DNA from: Bacteroidales bacterium UBA1189
GTDB taxonomy: Bacteria > Bacteroidota > Bacteroidia > Bacteroidales > Bacteroidaceae
Reading direction: 5' to 3'
NCBI GenBank assembly: GCA_002309805.1
Contig: DBYJ01000004.1
Span: 72,047-92,938, forward strand
DNA length: 20,892 nt
Position numbers and translations under genes: made by a program. Shown here piece after piece: positions 1 to 6,198 of the stretch (its first letter is position 1; each line of letters starts with the position of its first letter). The notes under the pieces were generated by a model. That model was not told where the DNA came from. It saw only the letters and a list, made by a program, of their open reading frames with translations, and did not search any database.

Positions 1-671
1 AGTTCGATGTTACGTTGGCATATCCGCTCAAATTCTTGTCGGCTGATGGCACCTTTCCAGATGACGTTGTTCTCTGGCAGACGGCTGATGCGAGTGTCCC
101 AGGCGTTGGTCACGTCGTGATTGGCCCACATCAGGTAGAACTGCATCTTGTCCCTGTTCGCTGCTTTCAGGAAGCCGTCGGTCAAGGTGGTTTCCATAAA
201 CGGACGGCCGTCGTACCAGTACCAGTCGAAGATGAAGACGTTTATTCCATGACGCGTAGCCTGCTCTATCTCCATTTCCATAACAGCAGGGTCGGCCTCA
301 TTGATGGGTCCCCAGAGGGGTTGCCTATTCCAGTAATGGCCAGGATTGCGTTGTTGCATAGTCAATACCGTCTCCCATTCTCCCATTCCCGAGGGCCAGA
401 AAGGCCTCAGGCGAGGGTCGCCATAGGCGTAGGCCGGATAGAGGTAGGCAGCCACGTCGTACTTCTGCTTGTGCTCTGTTTTAGCGACTGTCTTTTGCTT
501 GTTCGCATCGGCGGCAGATGCCTGATTTACAGCCATTGGCGCCTGTGTTCCGGCAATCAGCATCAAAGCGAGCACGGCAGCCCGCCCTTTACGCCTCAGG
601 CATTTTAGTTGTTCCTTTCCATAGCTGGCATTCGCCCCGCCATGCAATTTATGCTCTATTAGATTTTTCAT
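1..671 (-). CDS. GH99/WbsX-like secreted protein, C-terminus cut by the window edge
   Basis: This is the 5' part (223 codons) of a minus-strand gene whose 3' end lies beyond position 1. The N-terminus has a basic stretch (CLRRKGR, residues 24-30), a hydrophobic run (AAVLALMLIAG) and then Ala-rich sequence, which fits a signal peptide with an unusually long n-region. From about residue 70 it reads YDVAAYLYPAYAYGDPRL, then GEWETV, NPGHYWNRQPLWG, and FIFDWYWYDGRPFMET at about 148-163. That order and the WYWYDG signature match the GH99-like/WbsX glycoside hydrolase-like family, whose members in Bacteroidetes are often secreted. Substrate cannot be told. The ATG at 671 is chosen because the signal-like region follows it and AAGGA lies just upstream. 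It is 109 nt downstream of another putative glycosidase gene, so the two may form one carbohydrate-use unit. Family assignment rests on recognised motifs only; no catalytic residue is proven. Confidence 0.72.
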   Translation of the reverse strand, partial: MKNLIEHKLHGGANASYGKEQLKCLRRKGRAAVLALMLIAGTQAPMAVNQASAADANKQKTVAKTEHKQKYDVAAYLYPAYAYGDPRLRPFWPSGMGEWETVLTMQQRNPGHYWNRQPLWGPINEADPAVMEMEIEQATRHGINVFIFDWYWYDGRPFMETTLTDGFLKAANRDKMQFYLMWANHDVTNAWDTRISRLPENNVIWKGAISRQEFERICQRNIE

Positions 672-780
672 ATTCCTTTGACGTTATACCGTTTTTTTAT
701 TACGTATTTTTATATTCAAACTTCCTCGTTCTATTCTATTTCTCGTAGCTTGAAAACGCGTGGGTAATCGACGTGTTTTT

Positions 781-2274
781 TCATTCTACAACCAGTATCA
801 GTCCTGGTGCAGACTCATCGAACGGGTGCTTTGCCTGAGTGCCGATGCGCTCTAAGAGTGAGCCGGGAAGAGTGAGAGTGTTACCCTTCATCTCCACCTC
901 AGATGTGATATCTACAGGTTTCTTTCCTATCAAGTCCTGTGCCCATATACGGACACTTGGGGGCAACGGCTTGTCGTAACATAACTTCAGGGAACGATAG
1001 AAACCAAAGATGCCTACGGGACCTTTGGCGTCGGTTATTTGAAGGGTGATATCAGCACGTGGTGTTGTCCATGTGTGCTCCTCCAATAACAGTCGTTCCA
1101 CGGTGGCCACACAAACAGCTCCATTGGGGTATCGAGAAGCCAAGACGAATGGCGAAAGCCCCCCTTCCGTATGTACCTCAGGTAAGGGCATACATCGGCT
1201 GATGACGGCATGTGCCGACTCCCGTAACGTATCACCTGCATGATGATGAGGAACCCATGTCTCTCGCTCGCCCAAACACCACTCATCCGTAAGTAGCTGC
1301 TCAGAGAACTGTGCATCATCATTGACTGCAAAAGGCGCGGCCAGCCGATGCCACTTCAAAGCACGGTTCACTTCATCGAGTCGAGCCTTTAGATTACGAC
1401 CGGCCTTTGGGAATACATGGTCGGAGAGTCCGTTGGGCAAAGGTTTGTTAATGGGGTGGCGCATCACGCCAATAACGCATCCCAACCCGACAGCTATCAG
1501 CGGTTCGTCCTCACAATTGATGAGTCCTAGGTTACCCGGTTGGGTCTTGTATTTCAGCAGACGTGCCACACGTTGGAGGGTAACGGGTACAGCGGTTACA
1601 ACCTCTACATCGTATGTGCGGAATACATCGCTCTTCTCAATTACGGGGTAGTTGTAGGCGTGCTCAATCGGCATCCCAGGGGCGTACTTCCGTCCTAACA
1701 GTGTCAATTGCTCGCGCCACACTTGGTTCCTCTCCTGACGACCATAATCCACCTTCCAATAAGCCATACCGGCCTTGTGGTTCTCTTTCAGACGCGTTGT
1801 CCAATAAGCTTCAGGATTTGAGGCATCGGATGCGGCACTTGCCTCCTGCGCACAGAGCCATCCTCCAAGACCCTTCCAGCCAGATCGCTTTGTCATCTGT
1901 ACAAGTTTCTTCAGGCTGCCCTTGCAACTGGGGAAGCGTTCAGTGTCCAACCTTGCTTCGCCCATATATTCAGCACGATGTTCATTGACGGGAATGTCCC
2001 ATGAGTCGTCCATCAGAAAGATAAGATCCTCGCGGAAGTCAGGGAAAAAGCGTGTCCAGCCCTCCAACTCCCCGTCGCCGAACATATATTGTTCCGTCAT
2101 TACACGAGCGGTAGCAGATCCGTCATAACTCACTACATATCCCTGGATGTTCCAGGTGGAGAAATAGTCGGGGACAGCAGAGGGTTTGCTGGGCACCAGC
2201 GATTTGTGTGTCTGCGTCATGACACAGCCATTTAATGCAAGTGTTACGATGAACAGATATATTGTTTTTCTCAT
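781..2274 (-). CDS. Putative clan GH-D-like glycoside hydrolase lipoprotein
   Basis: The 497-aa product starts MRKTIYLFIVTLALNGC, a lipoprotein signal with the lipid-modified Cys at residue 17, so it is probably anchored in the periplasm or at the cell surface. The pattern FLMDDSWD (86-93), ERFP (112-115), GWKGLGGWLCAQ (132-143) and AYWKVDYG (171-178) resembles the TIM barrel of alpha-galactosidase-type clan GH-D enzymes (GH27/GH31/GH36), where the Asp of a K-x-D motif at the end of a strand is the nucleophile; here that would be D176. The last 100 residues look like a C-terminal beta domain. I could not find a convincing general acid by eye, so the activity is inference. An in-frame extension to 2412 exists but would include the predicted promoter, so the lipoprotein start is preferred. 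A neighbouring GH99-like gene follows 109 nt downstream. Confidence 0.62.
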   Translation of the reverse strand: MRKTIYLFIVTLALNGCVMTQTHKSLVPSKPSAVPDYFSTWNIQGYVVSYDGSATARVMTEQYMFGDGELEGWTRFFPDFREDLIFLMDDSWDIPVNEHRAEYMGEARLDTERFPSCKGSLKKLVQMTKRSGWKGLGGWLCAQEASAASDASNPEAYWTTRLKENHKAGMAYWKVDYGRQERNQVWREQLTLLGRKYAPGMPIEHAYNYPVIEKSDVFRTYDVEVVTAVPVTLQRVARLLKYKTQPGNLGLINCEDEPLIAVGLGCVIGVMRHPINKPLPNGLSDHVFPKAGRNLKARLDEVNRALKWHRLAAPFAVNDDAQFSEQLLTDEWCLGERETWVPHHHAGDTLRESAHAVISRCMPLPEVHTEGGLSPFVLASRYPNGAVCVATVERLLLEEHTWTTPRADITLQITDAKGPVGIFGFYRSLKLCYDKPLPPSVRIWAQDLIGKKPVDITSEVEMKGNTLTLPGSLLERIGTQAKHPFDESAPGLILVVE

Positions 2275-2376
2275 TTTAATAGACCTGATATTCATCTTTT
2301 CTATTGTTGTTTCACTTCTAACCATAACGTATATTGCGTATATCAGGGATATGGAGTCGAGGAGTTTTTCCGTCTG

Positions 2377-2408
2377 CAAAGATAATGGAGATAAATGGCA
2401 TTTCCAAC
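2377..2408 (-). promoter_or_regulatory. Bacteroidetes-type promoter of the GH-D-like lipoprotein gene
   Basis: On the minus strand TATCTTTG (2384 to 2377) matches the Bacteroidetes -7 consensus TAnnTTTG, and GTTG (2408 to 2405) sits 20 nt upstream where the -33 TTTG is expected. The transcript would start near 2370, giving a leader of about 95 nt before the ATG at 2274. The box ends only 12 nt from the target duplication of the IS-like element, so that insertion stopped just short of the promoter. Confidence 0.6.
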
Positions 2409-2428
2409 ACAAAAATAATAAAACGTCT

Positions 2429-2735
2429 CACTACTGTCCGGAGAAAAACTCCGTTTGATTGGTTAAGGGAGGCTTCACGTGAAGTCTTTCTATGGGACGA
2501 CACAGAACGCCGTGTACACGCAAATATGGATTGCTGTATGTACGTACTTGCTTCTGGTTATTGCCAAGAAAGAATTCCATATTGATTGTGAACTTTACAT
2601 TTTGGCTCAATCAATAGGACTTGTCCTGTTTGAAAGAGAGCCTATCCAAGAGATTTTCAAACGTAATTCTAACTTAAATAGAGTCCAAGATTTGGGTCAA
2701 CTTTGCCTATGGCCAAATTTCTCCGGACAGTAGTG
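2429..2735 (+). mobile_element. Non-autonomous, internally deleted IS4-type element
   Basis: The 307-bp element has perfect 18-bp terminal inverted repeats, CACTACTGTCCGGAGAAA at 2429-2446 and its reverse complement at 2718-2735. It is flanked by a perfect 9-bp direct repeat, AAAACGTCT, at 2420-2428 and 2736-2744, which is the signature of a completed transposition. Only the 3' end of a transposase gene remains inside (2470-2733, plus strand). The left end keeps about 40 nt and is then joined directly to that coding tail, so the element cannot move by itself but could be mobilised by a full-length relative. A 9-bp duplication is compatible with the IS4 superfamily. Confidence 0.88.
2470..2733 (+). 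pseudogene. C-terminal remnant of an IS4-family transposase
   Basis: Translation in this frame gives RLHVKSFYGTTQNAVYTQIW, then IAVCTYLLLVIAKK, LYILAQSIGLVLFEREPI and a C-terminus ending NFSGQ. This is the familiar tail of Bacteroidetes IS4-family transposases, in which an (I/V)KSFYGT...NAVYTQIWIA block follows the last catalytic Glu region. The frame is closed upstream by TAA at 2464-2466, and its own TAG stop (2731-2733) falls inside the right inverted repeat. The DDE catalytic core is entirely missing, so no active enzyme can be made. Confidence 0.8.
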
Positions 2736-2763
2736 AAAACGTCTATTTTCTAAAATAAATCGC

Positions 2764-2782
2764 GCAGGAGTGCTCCTCCTGC
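2764..2782. repeat. Small hairpin in the gap
   Basis: GCAGGAG (2764-2770) can pair with CTCCTGC (2776-2782) across a 5-nt loop. It lies between the IS-like element and the larger palindrome. No T-run follows on either strand, so I do not call it a terminator. Confidence 0.4.
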
Positions 2783-2851
2783 CCAGCGGAATAAATCTGT
2801 AGCGTAACGCAAAATCCACTACTTTAGATATGTGAGTTCGATATAATATGT

Positions 2852-3017
2852 AGTTTTTTCCAAGGGGTATCGGGGGTGTCGGTGGGAAGGGAGAAGCCGT
2901 TGGCTTCCAGCCAATAATCCACCGATACCCCTTCTCTGAGGTGTCGGTGGCTTTTCGTTTGAAAATCACATCTGTACGCGTACCCACCGACACCCCCGAT
3001 ACCTGTTGGAAAAAACT
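2852..3017. repeat. 166-bp nested palindromic element with GGTRTCGG motifs
   Basis: A perfect 20-bp inverted repeat has its arms at 2867-2886 and 2983-3002. The outer flanks AGTTTTTTCCAA (2852-2863) and its complement (3006-3017) extend it to 35-nt arms with only a 3-nt disturbed stretch. The 96-nt interior carries further copies of the same motif: CCACCGATACC at 2919-2929 and GGTGTCGGTGG at 2940-2950. In total the sequence GGTRTCGGKGG occurs six times, three per strand. The interior also has GAAGCC-GTT-GGCTTC as its own small hairpin. A minus-strand frame is open through it, but the peptide is low-complexity and looks like nothing known, so I treat it as non-coding. Confidence 0.8.
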
Positions 3018-3027
3018 CTTTTTTTCT

Positions 3028-3111
3028 AGCCAATTAGAAAGGCCTTTCGCCAAATCAGAAGGCCCTTCTGCCAGAACAGAAGGGCCTTCTGCGAGATTAG
3101 CCGGCCCTTTG
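3028..3111. repeat. 21-nt array 1: four palindromic cores with 8-nt spacers
   Basis: Four 13-nt cores start at 3036, 3057, 3078 and 3099, exactly 21 nt apart: AGAAAGGCCTTTC, AGAAGGCCCTTCT, AGAAGGGCCTTCT and the diverged AGCCGGCCCTTTG. Cores 2 and 3 are perfect odd palindromes (six-base arms around one base), and core 1 contains a perfect 12-bp palindrome. They are separated by related 8-nt spacers, GCCAAATC, GCCAGAAC and GCGAGATT, with AGCCAATT in front. With the leading spacer the array is 84 nt. It begins 11 nt after the 166-bp palindrome. No Cas or other RNA-guided gene is present and the spacers are far too short for CRISPR. Confidence 0.85.
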
Positions 3112-3207
3112 TACGGCTGACAACCTCTGTACCCTCCATCCCACTATAGAAATGCCCGTTCTTGCGTAGTTTGCTTTTTGGGTTGTCAGTAAGACTTCCT
3201 CCTCGTC

Positions 3208-3245
3208 GCAAGGCATAGCTCAAACAAGTTTGGCTCTACTCTTGC
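3208..3245. repeat. Cruciform-like nested hairpin
   Basis: GCAAG (3208-3212) pairs with CTTGC (3241-3245), AGC (3217-3219) with GCT (3233-3235), and CAAAC (3221-3225) with GTTTG (3228-3232) across a 2-nt centre. The nested symmetry lies inside the 26-bp inverted-repeat element, near its left arm. Confidence 0.5.
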
Positions 3246-3327
3246 TTCGTTCGTCGGTTGTCATTCGGTCGGGAGGGTTTTTGTCAGATGCTTGGACTGT
3301 GACGCCAGCCCCTTGGTCTGAGCGCGT

Positions 3328-3411
3328 GACGCACTACGTCGTACTAGCGACGTAGTGCGTCTATGTGCGGACGTAGTGCGTTCTGACGCAGACGTAGTGC
3401 GTTTTCGGAGT
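3328..3411. repeat. 21-nt array 2: four GACGTAGTGCGT cores, first one inverted
   Basis: Cores start at 3328, 3349, 3370 and 3391, exactly 21 nt apart, for a total of 84 nt. The last three read GACGTAGTGCGTC, GACGTAGTGCGTT and GACGTAGTGCGTT. The first is the exact reverse complement (GACGCACTACGTC) of the second yet stays in the same 21-nt register. The 8-nt spacers GTACTAGC, TATGTGCG and CTGACGCA are unrelated to each other. The core is a near-palindrome (GACGTA-G-TGCGTC). The array ends 3 nt before the right arm of the 26-bp inverted repeat. The last spacer also starts a 12-mer shared with the vsr upstream region. Confidence 0.88.
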
Positions 3412-3507
3412 AGCGGAAGTCTTACTGACAACCCAAAAAGGAAACCGCTCGGCAAACGCCACTTTTATATAGGAATGAAGGGTTTTAGACCCGTCACGCA
3501 TCAATAA

Positions 3508-4047
3508 TTATACTTTGTCGAGGACATCGCGGGCGACTTGACAAAGGAGGGAGCTGTCGGAGGAGGCTGCTGCTTCAGCTTGGTCGAGGAGCTCGTCCTT
3601 GTCCTGCGAGGAGAGGGGGGCGTCCTGGCCGCGGAGCAGATGTGCCATCAGGCGGAAACCGGCATACTGCGTCAGCACGGCCTCCGACGCCATCCACTGG
3701 AACGCCTTGTCTTTGGCGTAGGGCAGGCGACGGAAGAGGTTCATGCAGGTGTAGTCGATGATTTCGGTGTCGTGCATAGCCTCAAGCCAGATGTCGGCAA
3801 TCTCAGGGAGGAACGTGTCGGCAGGCTGGAGGTAGCCGGCAAGGATGCGGCATTCGCGGATGTCCTCTTTCCAAAGGGCTTGCGCCAGGGCGTGGTCTTT
3901 CTCGTACTTCGAGGCAATCTCCTTCAGCCGAGGCAGTTCCACGCCGAAGATAAGGTGGTACTTCAGCCCCCGCTCGCGGAGGCTCTGCGCCAGCGGGCCG
4001 TTCATGTAGAGCCGCAACTCAGACTTAATGGAACTTAATGGGGACAT
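3508..4047 (-). CDS. AlkD-like DNA alkylation repair protein
   Basis: The 179-aa product is an all-helical HEAT-like repeat protein of the AlkC/AlkD type. Visible features are LRERGLKYHLIFGVELPRLK near residues 23-42 and ALWKEDIRECRILAGYL (57-73), matching the family pattern LW.s..hE.R.lA. Family members are DNA glycosylases that remove N3- and N7-alkylated purines without base flipping. At 179 aa it is shorter than the roughly 230 aa of well-studied AlkD, and I cannot align the catalytic Asp with confidence, so it may be a short Bacteroidetes subfamily with related or altered activity. It is cytoplasmic with no signal peptide. It lies 107 nt downstream of the DPP III gene across a heptamer inverted repeat, and its 3' flank runs into the repeat-rich gap. 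Confidence 0.8.
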   Translation of the reverse strand: MSPLSSIKSELRLYMNGPLAQSLRERGLKYHLIFGVELPRLKEIASKYEKDHALAQALWKEDIRECRILAGYLQPADTFLPEIADIWLEAMHDTEIIDYTCMNLFRRLPYAKDKAFQWMASEAVLTQYAGFRLMAHLLRGQDAPLSSQDKDELLDQAEAAASSDSSLLCQVARDVLDKV

Positions 4048-4058
4048 AGTGTTTTTTT

Positions 4059-4155
4059 GTTAAGAATTAAGAGTTAAGAGTTAAGAAAGAATGTTCTGTA
4101 TGCAGCCCCAGATTACGAGACTGTTTTTCTTAACTCTTAATTCTTAACTCTTAAC
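4059..4155. repeat. Inverted repeat built from GTTAAGA heptamers
   Basis: The left arm 4059-4088 is GTTAAGA-ATTAAGA-GTTAAGA-GTTAAGA-AA, and the right arm 4126-4155 is its complement with the variant heptamer in a different place (28 of 30 match). The centre is a 37-nt non-repeated loop. The right arm reaches the stop codon of the DPP III gene. In a minus-strand transcript it would form a long A/U-rich hairpin between the DPP III and AlkD-like genes, which could terminate or process the transcript. Confidence 0.8.
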
Positions 4156-6194
4156 TAATTTACTAACGGTAATATGGCGTAGTCGCGGCTGTAGCGGAGG
4201 TTCTGAGCTGCAAACGTTTCGGTGTAGTCGATGGTGACGTTGGTGATGTTGCCATCCTTGTCCGTGACGGGGGTATAGACGGGGTTGATGAAGCCTTTGT
4301 AGGGGGCGAGATTGAGCGCTTTGTAGCGAGCCAGCACCTCGGCATGGAGCGTGGGGTCGACCTTCACGGCGTAGGTTTCCACCAGGTCGCGGGCAGCCTC
4401 AAAGTCGCCTTCGCTCTTGATGCGCTGGATTTCAGCCAGCAACTCGCCGAAAAGGTTGCGCAGCTTGCGGTAGTCGTTGATGCGGACGTAGGTCTTGCCG
4501 TCCTGCTTCACCATCTCCACCACGCGATCTTTTTGTCCTTTCTTGAAGCACCAGTGAGCCACGAGGGAGCGATTGCGCATGTGGGCTTCTTCAATGTCGT
4601 TGCCGGGCTCGATGCGCACGAGCTGTGTCATCAGGCCGTTCATCATGTAGGTGTAGTACTGCGCCTTGTAGGCATCCTTCGAGGGGAGCAGGCCGAGGTC
4701 GAGCAGTTTCTTGTCGCCCACGTAGTAGAGGCCGAAGAGGTCGGCGCGCGCTTCCTCGATGGTGCTGCCGTAGGCTTTGAGGGCTTCGGAGCTGGTGCCC
4801 GGCAGCAGCTTGCCCGAGCCGTGCCCCAGACATTCGTGGAGGTCGGTGTGGAGGTCGTCGGTGATGGCGTCGTACTTGTCGATGAGGGCACGTTCCTTGT
4901 CGCTATAGACGAACTCCTCGTTGAAGCCGTTGCCGTGAGCGGCCTTCGCATAGGCCTCGGTAAGGTTGCCGATGGTAACGGACTTCGAGCCGTGAGCGGC
5001 GCGCACCCAGTCGCTGTTGGGCAAGTTGATGCCGATGGCGGTAGAGGGGTAGAGGTCGCCCGCAAGGATGGCTGCGGTGATGACCTTGGCGCTGATACCC
5101 TTGCACTCCTCTTTCTTGAAGCGGGGGTCAACGGGCGAGTGGTCCTCGAACCACTGGGCGTTGGCGCTGATGGTTTCGGTACGGCGCGTAGCCTCGAGGT
5201 CCTTGAAGTTGACGATGCTCTCCCAGCTGGCTTTCATGCCGAGCGGGTCGCCGTAGCTCTCCGTAAAACCGTTGACAAAATCGATGCGGCTGTCGAGGTC
5301 CTTGACCCAGGCGATGCAGTAGTGGTCGAAGGTCTTGAGGTCGCCGTCGGTATAGAATTGGATGAGCTTGTTGATGACTGCGCGCTGGGTGTCGTTCTCA
5401 GCCATTTCGGCTGCCTTGCGAAGCCAGAAAACGATACGCTCGATGGCCTGTCCGTAGAGGCCGTCCACCTTCCACACCTTCTCCACGAGCTTGCCGTCCT
5501 CCTTGACCAGACGGCTGTTCATGCCGTACATGACGGGACAGGGGTTGAGGGTGTCCTTCTGGGCGTCGTAGAACGCTTCGGCCTCGGCCTGCGTCACGCC
5601 GTCGCCGTAGTAGTTGCCTGCGGAGGTGAGGATAAGGTCTTCGCCATCAGCCTGGTTGACTTTTTTGGGCATGACGTTCGGGTCGAACATCACAGGGCAG
5701 ATTTCGTCGAGGAACTGCTCTACCGTCTGTCCCTCATAGGAGGCAGGGAAGTGGTCGGGCTCGGCCATCACAACGGAGCGGAACCACTCCTCGGAGAAGC
5801 CGGGCAGGAACTTCAGTTCGCCATAGTGATGATGGATGCCGTTGGAGAACCACACGCGCTTCAGATAGACTTCAAGGGCGCGCATCTCGTCGGTGTTGTG
5901 GTCAAGAGCTTTATTGGTGTAGATGGTTTCCAAGATATTGCGGATGCGAAGGTTGTACTTGCCGTTCTGGTCGAAGAGGATGTCGCGCCCGCTCAACGCC
6001 GCTTCCGTGAGGTAATAGACCAGCTTCTTCTGATTGAGCGAGAGTCCGTCCCAGCCCTTCACCTCGTAGCGCAGCATCTGCAGGTCGGCAAACTTCTCAT
6101 TGGCATACTCAAACTCCGTAGCGGGCTTCTCGCCGCCGCCACACGATGCAAGCATCATCATTGTCATAGCGATAATTCCAAAAGACTTTTTCAT
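4155..6194 (-). CDS. Dipeptidyl peptidase III (M49) lipoprotein
   Basis: The 679-aa product starts MKKSFGIIAMTMMMLASCGGG, a lipoprotein signal with the lipidated Cys at residue 18. The zinc motif HECLGH is at 453-458, and the second M49 motif EEARAD is at 480-485; together they supply two His and one Glu zinc ligands and the catalytic Glu454. DPP III enzymes release dipeptides from the N-terminus of oligopeptides. The Cys inside HExxGH and the length closely resemble the characterised B. thetaiotaomicron DPP III (from memory). The lipid anchor suggests it works outside the cytoplasm, unlike the cytosolic eukaryotic enzymes. An in-frame extension to 6332 overlaps the upstream TPR gene and is rejected. 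It starts 4 nt after the TPR gene's stop, so the two are one operon. A 659-codon antisense frame here is a composition shadow. Confidence 0.93.
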   Translation of the reverse strand: MKKSFGIIAMTMMMLASCGGGEKPATEFEYANEKFADLQMLRYEVKGWDGLSLNQKKLVYYLTEAALSGRDILFDQNGKYNLRIRNILETIYTNKALDHNTDEMRALEVYLKRVWFSNGIHHHYGELKFLPGFSEEWFRSVVMAEPDHFPASYEGQTVEQFLDEICPVMFDPNVMPKKVNQADGEDLILTSAGNYYGDGVTQAEAEAFYDAQKDTLNPCPVMYGMNSRLVKEDGKLVEKVWKVDGLYGQAIERIVFWLRKAAEMAENDTQRAVINKLIQFYTDGDLKTFDHYCIAWVKDLDSRIDFVNGFTESYGDPLGMKASWESIVNFKDLEATRRTETISANAQWFEDHSPVDPRFKKEECKGISAKVITAAILAGDLYPSTAIGINLPNSDWVRAAHGSKSVTIGNLTEAYAKAAHGNGFNEEFVYSDKERALIDKYDAITDDLHTDLHECLGHGSGKLLPGTSSEALKAYGSTIEEARADLFGLYYVGDKKLLDLGLLPSKDAYKAQYYTYMMNGLMTQLVRIEPGNDIEEAHMRNRSLVAHWCFKKGQKDRVVEMVKQDGKTYVRINDYRKLRNLFGELLAEIQRIKSEGDFEAARDLVETYAVKVDPTLHAEVLARYKALNLAPYKGFINPVYTPVTDKDGNITNVTIDYTETFAAQNLRYSRDYAILPLVN

Positions 6195-6198
6195 ATAA

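Larger units (their letters stand above)
3174..3440. repeat. Composite element with perfect 26-bp inverted repeats
   Basis: The left arm 3174-3199 (starting CTTTTTGGGTTGTCAG) and the right arm 3415-3440 are perfect reverse complements over 26 bp. Outside them, 43 nt on each side (3131-3173 and 3441-3483) still match at about 27 of 43 positions when one is complemented, so the true arms were probably about 70 bp. The interior holds a cruciform-like sequence (3208-3245) and 21-nt array 2 directly against the right arm. No open frame of useful size and no target duplication were seen. The 9-mer CTGACAACC from the right arm recurs at 3117-3125, just after array 1. Confidence 0.85.

Noticed and set aside
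2697..3053. 118-codon minus-strand frame over the nested palindrome
   Set aside because: The sequence is dictated by the palindrome and the transposon end; no motif, and it ends inside the IS-like element.
3028..3111. Array 1 (and arrays 2 and 3) as CRISPR
   Set aside because: Cores are 13 nt and spacers about 8 nt, far below CRISPR sizes, and there are no cas genes.
3026..3455. Short minus-strand frames across arrays 1 and 2 giving heptapeptide repeats
   Set aside because: A 21-nt period keeps any frame open as seven-residue repeats. The frames are 64-65 codons, lack known domains and cross inverted repeats, so coding is not supported.
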